Assembly (NCBI RefSeq): GCF_948329825.1
Contig: NZ_CAOJCM010000002.1
Location: 310,001 to 374,000, forward strand
Reading direction: 5' to 3'
DNA: 64,000 nt
Source: Paenibacillus sp. JJ-100
GTDB taxonomy: Bacteria; Bacillota; Bacilli; Paenibacillales; Paenibacillaceae
The notes under the pieces were generated by a model, which had not been told where the DNA came from, ran no database searches, and saw nothing but the letters and a program-made list of their open reading frames with translations. The translations under genes were made by a program, and so were the position numbers. Position 1 is the first letter of the stretch, and each line of letters starts with the position of its first letter. Positions 16,080 to 25,614 of the stretch are shown piece after piece.

Positions 16080-16735
16080 CGACTGCCCCTCCTCATCAGT
16101 TCAACGATCTCGTTCAGACCGCCAAACGCTTGTTTCTGCTGTGCTTCACTTGGTCCAGGTGCGTCTGAAACAGACGGCTCGGGCACCACCTGTAACATTA
16201 AATTAAGGAGCGGTCCGTATGGACTGTTTTGCTCTGCGATACTTTCCGTCATCGTGACCAGTGCTTTGTAGCAGGTATGAATTACGCCGATTGCATCCAT
16301 CTCGGGAGCTTCGGCAATAAATTCAAGCACCATAGGCAAATAATCCGGGAGCTCGCTGGCTTCCATATAGAAACCAGCCGCTTCATATCTCCGTTTCAAC
16401 TCAATCAGTGCCGGCCCGCGATCCCGCTCATCACCGTGGGCGATATACGTGAGATACAGATTTGATTTTTTATCAAAGTCAAATGAACGTACATAAGCAT
16501 CCTGCCACAGAATAGCATCGGTAGCTTGTGCATCTCTGATGAAGGTTAATACCGTCTGTTTCACTTGTTCATCAGAGACAGAAAGAACGGCTTCCTGCAC
16601 ACCTTGCAATCCTTCTCTCCACTCGGTGTCCGGATATTGCAGCAGATAGGAGATCAGCTTGCAGACGATTCGCCTTGTGTCCGTGTCATCACCCGGCTTC
16701 ACGATGAGTTCTGAATCGATATCGATTGTCATCAT
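16076..16735 (-). CDS. narJ: nitrate reductase assembly chaperone NarJ
   Basis: About 219 residues of the TorD/NarJ chaperone family, mostly helical. NarJ helps insert the molybdenum cofactor into NarG before assembly with NarHI. Typical features are LISYLLQYPDTEWREGL near the N-terminus and YLPMVLEFIAEAPE in the middle. The start at 16735 has AAAGGAG just upstream; an in-frame ATG at 16768 overlaps the end of narH and has no site. The stop overlaps the narI start (ATGA). Confidence 0.93.
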   Translation of the reverse strand: MMTIDIDSELIVKPGDDTDTRRIVCKLISYLLQYPDTEWREGLQGVQEAVLSVSDEQVKQTVLTFIRDAQATDAILWQDAYVRSFDFDKKSNLYLTYIAHGDERDRGPALIELKRRYEAAGFYMEASELPDYLPMVLEFIAEAPEMDAIGVIHTCYKALVTMTESIAEQNSPYGPLLNLMLQVVPEPSVSDAPGPSEAQQKQAFGGLNEIVELMRRGSR

Positions 16736-16749
16736 TGTTGTCTCCTTTC

Positions 16750-18222
16750 CTATGAGAATACACCGCAAGAACCTGGACCGCCTGTAAAATCAAGACCGCA
16801 GCTACCTTGTTCACTGAAGAGATCTGCCACTTCTTCACGGTGAGCTGGCGGGATTACAAAACGATCATCGTATTTCGCTATAGCGAGCAGGCGATACATA
16901 TCTTCAACTTCCTGCGCACTCATGCCTACCATATCCAGCAAGTCAGACTCACTCGTTTTGCCGGTTTGCTGGTTACGCATATGAATCCGCATGACCGCCA
17001 TTTTGCGCAATACTTCACGAATACGCCCTGTATCTCCAACAGTAAGCAGGTTAGCCAGGTATTCAACCGGAATACGCATGTTATCAATCGCTGGGAAAAT
17101 ATCGTTCACTTCCAACGAACTACCCTGACCTTCTACCCGGTTCGTGATCGGGCTGAGGGGTGGAATGTACCATACCATCGGCATTGTGCGGTATTCAGGG
17201 TGAAGGGGAAGGGCGATCTTCCAGTCAATCACCATTTTGTAGATCGGAGAATGCTGGGCAGCAACAATCCAGTCTTCCGGAATGCCTGCAGCACGTGCTT
17301 CACGGATGACTTCAGGATCATTTGGATCAAGGAATACATCCATCTGGGACTCATACAGATCCTTTTCATTTTCCACCGAAGCTGCTGCTTCAATGCGGTC
17401 TGCATCATAGAGCATCAGACCGATATAACGTATACGTCCCACGCAAGTTTCGGAGCAGATCGTGGGTAGACCCGCTTCAATCCGCGGGAAGCACAGTGTA
17501 CATTTTTCGGCTTTGTTCGTCTGCCAATTGAAATACACTTTTTTGTAAGGGCAGCTGGACACACAGAATCTCCATGCACGGCAAGCATTCTGATCCACCA
17601 GCACGATGCCGTCTTCTTCCCGTTTATACATCGCTCCTGATGGACAAGAGGACACACAGGCCGGGTTGAGACAGTGTTCACAGATTCGGGGAAGGTACAT
17701 CATAAATACCTGTTCAAAGTCCATTTTGATTGATTCCTCGACACCTTTCATGTTCGGGTCTTCTAAGCCCGTTACATGCGCTCCTGCGAGATCATCTTCC
17801 CAGTTCGGACCCCACTCGAGATTCATATACTCACCCGTGATCTGAGATTTCGGTCTTGCTACGGGCTGGTGCTTTTTCATCGGACTATTCGTCAACTTTT
17901 CGTAATCATAAGTCCACGGCTCATAATAATCGTCTATCGTGGGTTGATCCGGATTGTGGAAAATGTTGAGCAAACGTCTTGCACGTGTACCGGATTTCAG
18001 TTCCAGCTTGCCATTTTTTATCTCCCAACCACCACGATAACGTTCCTGATCTTCCCATTGTTTCGGATAACCTACACCTGGTTTCGTTTCGACATTGTTA
18101 AAATACATGTACTCTGCACCTGGACGATTCGTCCAGGTGTTTTTGCATGTTACGCTGCAAGTATGGCATCCGATACATTTGTCCAGGTTCATGACCATAC
18201 TGACTTGTGCTTTAATCTTCAA
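16750..18222 (-). CDS. narH: respiratory nitrate reductase beta subunit NarH
   Basis: About 490 residues carrying four Fe-S clusters that pass electrons from NarI to NarG. Cys motifs in order: CIGCHTCSVTC, then CEHCLNPACVSSCP, then CRAWRFCVSSCP (Trp in place of one Cys, marking the [3Fe-4S] cluster), then CTLCFPRI and CSETC. The start is TTG at 18222, with AGGAGGTG upstream, overlapping the last 11 bases of narG; the ATG at 18258 would lie well inside narG. The C-terminus ends GPGSCGVFS. Confidence 0.95.
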   Translation of the reverse strand: MKIKAQVSMVMNLDKCIGCHTCSVTCKNTWTNRPGAEYMYFNNVETKPGVGYPKQWEDQERYRGGWEIKNGKLELKSGTRARRLLNIFHNPDQPTIDDYYEPWTYDYEKLTNSPMKKHQPVARPKSQITGEYMNLEWGPNWEDDLAGAHVTGLEDPNMKGVEESIKMDFEQVFMMYLPRICEHCLNPACVSSCPSGAMYKREEDGIVLVDQNACRAWRFCVSSCPYKKVYFNWQTNKAEKCTLCFPRIEAGLPTICSETCVGRIRYIGLMLYDADRIEAAASVENEKDLYESQMDVFLDPNDPEVIREARAAGIPEDWIVAAQHSPIYKMVIDWKIALPLHPEYRTMPMVWYIPPLSPITNRVEGQGSSLEVNDIFPAIDNMRIPVEYLANLLTVGDTGRIREVLRKMAVMRIHMRNQQTGKTSESDLLDMVGMSAQEVEDMYRLLAIAKYDDRFVIPPAHREEVADLFSEQGSCGLDFTGGPGSCGVFS

Positions 18223-21200
18223 GCCAATCCACCTCCTGCAGTTTTCTAATGATGACATTCAGGTCACGCTGGTTACCTGTCGGGCCATAATAGTTGAAAC
18301 CATAACTTAACTGGGCATAACCGCCGATCATATGTGTTGGTTTCACGTGAATGCGAGTCGGGCTGTTATGTGTACCCCCGCGTGTCTGTGAAATTTTCGT
18401 ACCCGGAACATTAATGTGACGATCCTGGGCGTGGTACATAAAGGCCACTCCGCGAGGAATACGGTGTGTGACGACAGCTCTTGCCACGACGACCCCATTA
18501 CGGTTAAAACACTCAATCCAGTCGTTATCCACCAGACCGGCATCCTCTGCATCCTCATGGTTCATCCAGATCGTTGGACCTCCTCGGAACAAGGTCAACA
18601 TCGGCTGAGCATCATAGTACATACTGTGAATAGACCATTTATTATGTGGTGTCATGTAATTCAGCACGATTTCCTTGCCGCCTTCAATCGGACGTTTACT
18701 GTTTGGATGGAACGGTGTATGTTTCAGAATGGGCTTGAAGGTCGCCAGTGTCTCTCCAAATTCACGCAGTAAGGCATGATCGATATAGAACTGCTGTCTG
18801 CCTGTCAGGGTGCGCCAAGGGATCAGACGTTCCACGTTGGTTGTAAACGGTGAATACCGCCGTCCCCCTTTTTCCGATCCGCTGAATGCGGGTGATGTGA
18901 TGACCGTTTTGGGTTTCGATGTGATCTCATCGAAGGTAAAACATTCTTCGGAGCGCTCTTCTGCCAGATCCTTCAGATGTAGTGCCGTTTTCTTCTCCAG
19001 CGACTCCCACGCACGTACAGCCATTTTGCCGTTTGTCGTTGTAGATAGCGTCAGAATTGCTTCAGCGACGTTACGATCTGAACTTAGATCTGGACATCCT
19101 TGTCCGATACCATCTTTGCGGTTCACTCCCAAAATGCCCTTCAGCTTTTCGTACTCTTCACTTGCGGACCAAGACATTCCCTTCGTACCGATCGGTTTAT
19201 CCTTCACATTCGGTCCGAGACTGATCATTTTGTTATAGACCGCAGCATAGTCACGTTCAACCACCTGAATATGCGGCATTGTTTTGCCCGGAATTGCATC
19301 GCATTCGCCTGCACTCCAGTCTTTAACCTCCCCATAAGGTTGAGCGAGTTCATCCGGTGAATCATGCAGTAATGGGGTAGCCAAAATCTCCTTCTGCGGA
19401 CCATCGAACTGCTGGGCGGCCATTTCAGAGAACACACGCGCAATTTCCTTGAACGTATCCCAGTCGGAACGGGATTCCCACTGCGTCGCTACCGCCGGAT
19501 TGAACGGATGTACAAACGGATGCATATCCGTGCTGCTCAAATCGCTTTTTTCATACCATGTTGCTGCTGGCAGTACGATATCGGAATACATCGCTGTACC
19601 TGCCATACGAAAATCCATATTGACCATGAGATCCAGCTTGCCTTCCGGCGCATCCTCTACCCACTCCACATGCTCTGGACGAAGTCCATGATCATCATCA
19701 TTGAGCAATCCATTCGTTGCACCGAGCAAATGCTTGAGGAAGTATTCATGTCCTTTGCCTGAGCTTGAGATCAGATTTGCTCTCCAGACAAATAGAACAC
19801 GCGGGAAGTTCGCCGGATCATCCGGTTGTTCGATTGAAAATTTCAGATTTTTATTTTGCAATTCGGATGCCACATAAGCTCCGATCTCTTCCTTTGTCGT
19901 TGCCCCCGCATCTATTGCATCCTGATGCAAATCTATCGAGTTGCGATTAAATTGCGGATAGGATGGAAGCCAGCCCATGCGTGCAGCCATGACATTGTAG
20001 TCAGCAACGTGCTGGAAGCGCGGATCCCCCTCAAGTGCCGAGGTCAGTTCTCCAACTGGGGTCTCCTCATATCTCCATTGATCTGTTGCAAAATAGAAAA
20101 ATGATGTTCCGTTCTGCAGACGGGCAGGTCCGCTCCAGTCACGTGCAAATGCAATCGTCTGCCAGCCTTCTGCCGGACGCAGTTTCTCCTGACCAACATA
20201 GTGAGCCCATCCTCCACCGTTAACTCCCTGGCAGCCCGTCATGAGAAGCAGATTGATAATGGCACGATAGATGACATCGGAGTTATACCAGTGGTTGATC
20301 CCGGCACCCATAATAATCATGGAGCGACCTTGGGTGTCTACAGCATTTTGAGCAAACTCACGTGCGATCTGAATAACCGTATCCCGATCAACTCGGGTAA
20401 TTTTCTCCTGCCAAGCTGGTGTAAATGGTTTATCCTCTTCCGTCTCTACGACGGTTCCTGTGATGATTTCAGTAGAGTCTGCTGAAATCGTCATCTCACG
20501 ATCAACACCATATTTCGCAAGCACGAGATCATAAACCGACGTAACAGTAATCCAGCGATCCTCGGCCCAGATGCGGCGTACCGGGATCTGACGCTCCATC
20601 ACGTGTTTCCCCTCATCATCGAAGTAAGGCAGTTGAATTGTTATAAGATCATGATGCACTCCTAGCATGGAGAGTCTAGGATCAATGGCTTCACCGGTGT
20701 CCACCTGTTCCATTTTGAGATTCCACGTACCTTCTTCACCCCAGCGGAAGCCCATACTACCTTTTGGAATGGCATATGTCCCTGTGTTCTCATCGAATAC
20801 TAGTGTTTTCCATGCCATGTTGTTGCCCTGTATACCCAGGTCTTCCCCCAGCAGGAATCGGCCAGCAATATGTACGCCGTCCTTTTCTTCAACAATTAAC
20901 AGATTAGGGAAGTCTGTGTATTGTTTCGCGTAGGACATGAAATAGTCTGTAGGATGCTCAAGATAAAATTCTTTCAGAATGATATGTCCCATAGCCATCG
21001 CTAGAGCACCATCTGTTCCTTGTTTTACGGACATCCAGGTGTCTGCAAACTTCACATATTCTGCATAATCTGGGCTGATGGATACGACTTTGGTCCCTCG
21101 ATAACGTGCTTCTGCGAGAAAGTGCGCATCCGGCGTTCGTGTCATCGGCAGGTTGGAACCCCAGACCAAAATGTATCCTGAGTTGTACCAATCGCTGCTC

Positions 21201-21928
21201 TCCGGCACATCTGTCTGATCTCCCCAAATCTGCGGAGATGCCGGAGGAAGATCTGCATACCAGTCATAGAAGCTAAGCAATGGTGAACCTACCAGAGACA
21301 AGAAGCGAGAACCCGCAGCATAACTGACCATTGACATCGCAGGAATCGGTGAGAAACCAATGATCCGATCGGGACCATAATCTTTGATTGTATGAATCAT
21401 GGAAGCTGCAATAATCTGTGTCACTTCATCCCATGACGCACGAACCAATCCACCTTTACCTCGCACCGATTTGTATCTTTTCACTTGGACCGGATCATTC
21501 GCGATGCTTGACCAGGCCTTTACAGGGTCTCCATAAGATTTCAGAGCCTCACGCCACATCTCCAGAAGCGCACCACGCACATACGGATGCTTCACACGTA
21601 ATGGACTGTACAGATACCACGAAAAGCTTGCACCACGTGGACATCCACGAGGTTCGAAATCAGGCATATTCGGACCAGTGGACGGATAATCTGTTGCCTG
21701 AGTTTCCCATGTCACGATTCCATCTTTCACATAAATCTGCCAACTGCATGAGCCGGTACAGTTTACACCGTGTGTCGAACGAACCACTTTATCATGCTGC
21801 CAACGGCGGCGGTAAACGTCTTCCCAGTCCCGATTAACTGGGGACATCTCACTCCAGCCTTCTGCGCTTTTTTCCCGTTTGGCAAAATATTTCAGTTTAC
21901 CCATCCAAGGCATGCTTTTACTGCTCAT
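18212..21928 (-). CDS. narG: respiratory nitrate reductase alpha subunit NarG
   Basis: About 1238 residues, full length for the family. NarG holds Mo-bis-MGD and the FS0 [4Fe-4S] cluster and reduces nitrate to nitrite at the inner face of the membrane. The FS0 ligand pattern HGVNCTGSCSW (His plus Cys) is near residue 50; the Mo ligand Asp is in YDWYADLPPASPQIWGDQTD (about 190-215). There is no Tat signal of the cleaved kind, as usual for NarG. The start at 21928 has GGGAGG six bases upstream; an ATG at 22027 is unsupported. It follows moaA with a 197-base gap holding a 14-base tandem repeat. Confidence 0.96.
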   Translation of the reverse strand: MSSKSMPWMGKLKYFAKREKSAEGWSEMSPVNRDWEDVYRRRWQHDKVVRSTHGVNCTGSCSWQIYVKDGIVTWETQATDYPSTGPNMPDFEPRGCPRGASFSWYLYSPLRVKHPYVRGALLEMWREALKSYGDPVKAWSSIANDPVQVKRYKSVRGKGGLVRASWDEVTQIIAASMIHTIKDYGPDRIIGFSPIPAMSMVSYAAGSRFLSLVGSPLLSFYDWYADLPPASPQIWGDQTDVPESSDWYNSGYILVWGSNLPMTRTPDAHFLAEARYRGTKVVSISPDYAEYVKFADTWMSVKQGTDGALAMAMGHIILKEFYLEHPTDYFMSYAKQYTDFPNLLIVEEKDGVHIAGRFLLGEDLGIQGNNMAWKTLVFDENTGTYAIPKGSMGFRWGEEGTWNLKMEQVDTGEAIDPRLSMLGVHHDLITIQLPYFDDEGKHVMERQIPVRRIWAEDRWITVTSVYDLVLAKYGVDREMTISADSTEIITGTVVETEEDKPFTPAWQEKITRVDRDTVIQIAREFAQNAVDTQGRSMIIMGAGINHWYNSDVIYRAIINLLLMTGCQGVNGGGWAHYVGQEKLRPAEGWQTIAFARDWSGPARLQNGTSFFYFATDQWRYEETPVGELTSALEGDPRFQHVADYNVMAARMGWLPSYPQFNRNSIDLHQDAIDAGATTKEEIGAYVASELQNKNLKFSIEQPDDPANFPRVLFVWRANLISSSGKGHEYFLKHLLGATNGLLNDDDHGLRPEHVEWVEDAPEGKLDLMVNMDFRMAGTAMYSDIVLPAATWYEKSDLSSTDMHPFVHPFNPAVATQWESRSDWDTFKEIARVFSEMAAQQFDGPQKEILATPLLHDSPDELAQPYGEVKDWSAGECDAIPGKTMPHIQVVERDYAAVYNKMISLGPNVKDKPIGTKGMSWSASEEYEKLKGILGVNRKDGIGQGCPDLSSDRNVAEAILTLSTTTNGKMAVRAWESLEKKTALHLKDLAEERSEECFTFDEITSKPKTVITSPAFSGSEKGGRRYSPFTTNVERLIPWRTLTGRQQFYIDHALLREFGETLATFKPILKHTPFHPNSKRPIEGGKEIVLNYMTPHNKWSIHSMYYDAQPMLTLFRGGPTIWMNHEDAEDAGLVDNDWIECFNRNGVVVARAVVTHRIPRGVAFMYHAQDRHINVPGTKISQTRGGTHNSPTRIHVKPTHMIGGYAQLSYGFNYYGPTGNQRDLNVIIRKLQEVDWLED

Positions 21929-22071
21929 TGTTGTCCTCCCACATTTGTGACCTGTAGAGATGCGATGTCGCACCTGAAACTTAAGTTCGTGATTTAAACT
22001 GCTAACGAAGCTGTACTGGTAGCACACGTTTGTTTTTCCAGACCTGCCATCCTTGACTTACTATGGTTCTC

Positions 22072-22126
22072 TTGCCACCCTTGTCTTGCTACTCTTGTCC
22101 TGCTACTCTTGCCCTGCTACTCTTCC
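22072..22126. repeat. 14-bp tandem repeat between moaA and narG
   Basis: Four head-to-tail copies of about TTGCTACTCTTGTC (copies begin at 22072, 22086, 22100 and 22114; the first is diverged, the last is one base short). The last copy abuts the moaA stop codon. Could be a slippage product or a processing or binding element. Confidence 0.8.
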
Positions 22127-23127
22127 TATCCTCCGATCTGCGACATATGCCGCAGGGTAGGTGTTCCGTTAATCAGTTGCCCCTTTAAGGCTTTTCCCAT
22201 GTCATGAGTTTCGGGTTTGGAGCCGAGCGCTTTGTAAAACAAATCCTGTACCGCTTGGTCATTGCCAACAAGGGGACGAACATTGTATTCATCAGACCAG
22301 TACAGACATGGCTTAATATTGCCGTCGGCCGTTAACCGAAGCCTATTGCAGCTTCCGCAGAAATGATTACTGACCGGATGGATCAACCCAAAAGTTCCAG
22401 CTGCTCCTACGATCCGGTAACTATCTGCTGGACCATTGCCATACACATTACTGCATCTTTCGAATTTCCACTTGTCGCCACAAGTCTTCAGCACATGTTC
22501 AAGTGACAGATAGCCCGACTTCCAACCATCCCCACAATCTCCGATCGGCATGTATTCAATAAAACGAATATCAATCGGATCATCCAGCGTCAAGCGTAGA
22601 AAATCGTTTACCTCATCGTCATTTACGCCTTTCATAAGTACAACATTTAACTTGATCGGCTGAAATCCAGCCTTTTGACTGGCTTTGATGCCTTCTAACA
22701 CACGATGTAGGTTGCCGCCCCTTGTAATGTAAGCGAATCGTTCCGGTTTGAGCGAGTCAAAACTAATGTTCACACGTGTCAGACCTGCGTCCTTCAGCAT
22801 CTCTGCATGGGCTGCCAGATATATGCCATTGGTCGTCAACGCAATGTCTTCAATCCCTGGAATTGCAGATAACATCCCTACCAGTTGATCTAACCCCTTG
22901 CGGACTAGTGGTTCACCGCCAGTCAAACGTATTTTCCGTATACCTAGCGGAGCAAGTGCCTGGACAATGGATGTAATCTCTTCAAAGGACAGGATACGTT
23001 CTGTCGGTTCAAACTGCATCCCTTCTTCTGGCATGCAATACACACAGCGCAGATTGCAACGATCCGTAACCGATATCCGCAAATAATCATGTACACGTCC
23101 AAACGGGTCTACTAGCTTTGAATCCAT
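22126..23127 (-). CDS. moaA: GTP 3',8-cyclase MoaA (molybdenum cofactor synthesis)
   Basis: 333 residues. MoaA is a radical-SAM enzyme that starts molybdopterin synthesis from GTP. The N-terminal [4Fe-4S] motif is C24-x3-C28-x2-C31; the second cluster cysteines are in HFCGSC and IKPC (about 257-274). The chain ends in Gly-Gly (QIGG), the C-terminal pair required for activity in the family. AAAGGAGG lies eight bases before the ATG. It is the first gene of the nar operon, so cofactor supply and the Mo enzyme are induced together. A Crp/Fnr-type site with a -10 hexamer sits upstream. Confidence 0.96.
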   Translation of the reverse strand: MDSKLVDPFGRVHDYLRISVTDRCNLRCVYCMPEEGMQFEPTERILSFEEITSIVQALAPLGIRKIRLTGGEPLVRKGLDQLVGMLSAIPGIEDIALTTNGIYLAAHAEMLKDAGLTRVNISFDSLKPERFAYITRGGNLHRVLEGIKASQKAGFQPIKLNVVLMKGVNDDEVNDFLRLTLDDPIDIRFIEYMPIGDCGDGWKSGYLSLEHVLKTCGDKWKFERCSNVYGNGPADSYRIVGAAGTFGLIHPVSNHFCGSCNRLRLTADGNIKPCLYWSDEYNVRPLVGNDQAVQDLFYKALGSKPETHDMGKALKGQLINGTPTLRHMSQIGG

Positions 23128-23216
23128 ACAAATACCTCCTTTCTCTTGGGTGCTTTTCAGGAGATTGGATGAAGGAGAACAATTGCTTTCTCACATGTCT
23201 GTGAATCATGACGCTA

Positions 23217-23259
23217 AGCATAAAGATGTCTAACCCAGCTAACTGTGCAAAATATCACA
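23217..23259 (-). promoter_or_regulatory. Crp/Fnr-dependent promoter of moaA-narGHJIK
   Basis: TGTGCAAAATATCACA (23244-23259), one mismatch from TGTGA-N6-TCACA. On the minus strand TATGCT (23222-23217) lies 32 bases away centre to centre, giving a site centred near -41.5. No good -35 is present, as expected for an activated promoter. The leader would be about 85 bases. Confidence 0.65.
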
Positions 23260-23363
23260 ATAACTGGAACATAGCGCACAGTTTCATATTTATGGAAGCT
23301 TCTTAATCCTTCTGGTAACTGGACTCTGATTTAAATAAGGCGAGATTATGACAAAATTAAAGG

Positions 23364-23406
23364 TGTGAGCGAGGTCACACAGCCTTACTTCCTACTTTTC
23401 TATAAT
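23364..23406 (+). promoter_or_regulatory. Crp/Fnr-dependent promoter of the DUF2249 operon
   Basis: TGTGAGCGAGGTCACA (23364-23379) is a perfect consensus site. A perfect TATAAT (23401-23406) follows at 32 bases centre to centre, so the site is centred at about -41.5, and transcription would start near 23413. This is the strongest such promoter in the window. Confidence 0.8.
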
Positions 23407-23450
23407 CAAGTTGCAACACCACACTAATCCCAGGTTCGGAGGAATGACGC

Positions 23451-23684
23451 ATGAACACTTACGCTGCAACCATTAATGCCACGGAGTATCCGCCACATTT
23501 GAAACATAAGATTATTTTCGAAACGTTTGATGCCCTTCAGTCTGAAGAATCCATGTTGTTGGTCAATGATCATGATCCAAAACCACTTCGTTTCCAGTTT
23601 CAATCGACACATGCTGACGGGTTTGAGTGGGAATATATCGAACAGGGTCCTATAACATTTCAGGTCAAAATTACGAAACGATAG
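23451..23684 (+). CDS. DUF2249 domain protein
   Basis: 77 residues forming a single DUF2249 domain (HKIIFETFDALQSEESMLLVNDHDPKPLRFQF is the family core; key parts FDAL, LVNDHDPKPL). DUF2249 proteins are small TusA-like alpha/beta folds often found beside denitrification and NO-stress genes; the biochemical role is unknown. GGAGG lies upstream of the ATG. First gene of a four-gene operon under the perfect Crp/Fnr-type promoter; the next gene begins 17 bases after its stop and contains two more such domains. Confidence 0.88.
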   Translation: MNTYAATINATEYPPHLKHKIIFETFDALQSEESMLLVNDHDPKPLRFQFQSTHADGFEWEYIEQGPITFQVKITKR

Positions 23685-23701
23685 ATTGGGGATGCAAAGG
23701 A

Positions 23702-24343
23702 ATGGTAAACATTGTGGAACTGGACGTACGTCCTCACCTGAGCAAAAAGATAGAGCCTTTCCAGCTCATTATGGATACCATTAAAGAACTCAAACATGAA
23801 GACATATTCGTCCTGCATGCACCGTTCAAGCCGACCCCACTGCTTGGTATTCTTAAACTAAAAGGATATTCCAGTACATCAGAGCGTCAGGAATCCAATC
23901 ATTGGGTGACTACATTTGTGCATAAAAAAAATAAAATCACTGCTGAGAAAGTCTCTGCGGTGATTCAATCCAACACGACACGTCGGCATGAATTAGCTTC
24001 AACATCGTTGAATAACTCTGACTTAGATGATGCCACATCTTCCTGTGAGGGCTATCCCCCAGAGATGACTGTCATCTCGGAATCCGATCTTCTTTCAACA
24101 CCAGACAAAACATGGACAATGCAGGAGCCGACCATCACTCTGGACAATCGTGGTCTGGAACCGCCTCAGCCTATGATGCGCACACTAGCCGCACTGGAAC
24201 GCTGTCAACCGGGAGAAGTTATCCTCATACACAACGACCGAGTGCCTGTTTTTTTAATTGAAGAATTGAACCAACACGGTTGTCTCTATGCGGTTGAGGA
24301 TCAAGCCGATGGTACAGCCAAAGTCAGAATTGAAAAGGGATAA
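23702..24343 (+). CDS. tandem DUF2249 protein
   Basis: About 213 residues with two DUF2249 domains: residues 1-75 (ELDVRPHLSKKIEPFQLIMD, LHAPFKPTPLLGILKLKGY) and about 140-213 (LDNRGLEPPQPMMRTLAALE, LIHNDRVPVFLIEELNQHG), joined by a Ser/Thr/Glu-rich linker of about 60 residues. The start at 23702 is chosen because the domain begins there; an in-frame ATG at 23627 would overlap the previous gene by 58 bases. Function unknown; three DUF2249 domains in one operon imply a complex. Confidence 0.8.
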   Translation: MVNIVELDVRPHLSKKIEPFQLIMDTIKELKHEDIFVLHAPFKPTPLLGILKLKGYSSTSERQESNHWVTTFVHKKNKITAEKVSAVIQSNTTRRHELASTSLNNSDLDDATSSCEGYPPEMTVISESDLLSTPDKTWTMQEPTITLDNRGLEPPQPMMRTLAALERCQPGEVILIHNDRVPVFLIEELNQHGCLYAVEDQADGTAKVRIEKG

Positions 24344-24357
24344 GGGGGGGGCAAGCC

Positions 24358-25590
24358 ATGTCCCGGCTACCGTTTCTTTTTATAAGCACGGGCATCGTTG
24401 GATTTGTAATGTATCACGCCTTCTCTCTTCTGTCCCTGACAGGCTGGCTCGGTGATGAATTAAGAGGACCCGAAGGCTGGTTTCATGCTCATCTGTTTGT
24501 CCTTGGGTGGGCTACCATGCTGGCGATGGGTGCTGTGTACCAGTTGATACACGTCATTTTGCAAACGAATATTTACAGTACAACACTTGGATACAGTCAC
24601 TATGTTCTATTTACCATCGGTGCTGTAGGCATGTTCGTCGGCTTTATTCGGGCAGATGTGATCTGGATTGCTGGTTCAGCAACGCTTGCACTATCTGGCA
24701 TCTTGTTATTTGGCCTGAATATGGCGATCACTCTATTCCAGGCTTCACAATGGAATCCGGTGACGATCAGTGCAGCATGTGCTTGTCTATATCTCGTTCT
24801 TACCGGAGTATCCGGCATGCTGATGGGACTGAACTTTGCTGTGGGTGATTGGAATGATCTGCATGAACGATTGTTCGGTGCACATATTTGGATGGGTACC
24901 CTCGGGTGGTTTGGCATGTTGATTACCGGATTCAGCTACAAAATGCTGCCGATGTTTTACTTGTCTCATAATTTCTCTATCCGATTGCAAAAGATTGTCC
25001 TTCTGCTATGGAATGCCGCTGTCATTACAGGTGTGTTCGCCTTCCTGACAGGAATTAAAGGTGTCTTACTCTGGCTTGCCCTGTTGTTTTTGACAGCTGC
25101 ATTGATCTGTTATGTATATCATCTGGAACAAATTCAGGAGAAACGGCACAAAAACAATCCAGGACCTGGAATACGCTGGACAGTCTACGTAAGTCGTGCT
25201 TTGGCTGTGTATGCTATGGCTCTTTTAATCTATAGTGCGCAGGGGTTGGAACTGCTGCTGGATTCGAGAGTGGTGCTTCTGTCAGGCTGGGTCTACCTTG
25301 GTGGTTGGGTTTCTCTGACGATACTCGGGTATGCTTCAAAAATCGTCCCTTTTCTATGGTGGACCTACAAATACGGCAAGTTGGCAGGACGTCCTGGCAC
25401 CCCGCTCATGGCAAGCATGTTAAGTGAACAAAGGATTCATTGGGGAATTCTAGCGATGGTTGCAGCCAGCCTGCTGCTGGTTAGCGGTATATTGATCAAT
25501 TTGGCTGAAGTAATGATGGTTGGCGGAACCTTATTATCCATGATTTCGATTGTCTATATAGCCAATATTGCCTTCGTATTCAGACGTTAA
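24358..25590 (+). CDS. heme-copper-oxidase-like membrane protein
   Basis: 410 residues with 12 or so membrane segments and two internal repeats, each with His-rich helices: WFHAHLFVLGWATMLAMGAVYQLI (about 40-63, split as WFHAHLFVLGW and ATMLAMGAVYQLI) and HIWMGTLGWFGMLITGFSYKML (about 174-195; HIWMGTLGW, GFSYKMLP). The HxHLxxLGW and GxxYxLxP patterns are those of cytochrome oxidase subunit I-like/NnrS-like proteins associated with denitrification. It is far shorter than quinol NO reductase (about 760 residues), and not all heme/Cu ligands of a full oxidase can be placed. It may bind heme and act in NO handling; this is inferred from location and the histidines. A GGGGGGG-containing site precedes the ATG. 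Confidence 0.7.
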   Translation: MSRLPFLFISTGIVGFVMYHAFSLLSLTGWLGDELRGPEGWFHAHLFVLGWATMLAMGAVYQLIHVILQTNIYSTTLGYSHYVLFTIGAVGMFVGFIRADVIWIAGSATLALSGILLFGLNMAITLFQASQWNPVTISAACACLYLVLTGVSGMLMGLNFAVGDWNDLHERLFGAHIWMGTLGWFGMLITGFSYKMLPMFYLSHNFSIRLQKIVLLLWNAAVITGVFAFLTGIKGVLLWLALLFLTAALICYVYHLEQIQEKRHKNNPGPGIRWTVYVSRALAVYAMALLIYSAQGLELLLDSRVVLLSGWVYLGGWVSLTILGYASKIVPFLWWTYKYGKLAGRPGTPLMASMLSEQRIHWGILAMVAASLLLVSGILINLAEVMMVGGTLLSMISIVYIANIAFVFRR

Positions 25591-25614
25591 CAAGATGGAT
25601 GGAGAGTGAAAAAG

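Noticed and set aside
23191..23204. TCACATGTCTGTGA, half-sites in everted order in the moaA leader
   Set aside because: Wrong orientation for a Crp/Fnr site and located after the predicted transcription start.
23627..23701. Longer N-terminus of the tandem DUF2249 protein
   Set aside because: Overlaps the preceding DUF2249 gene and adds no domain.
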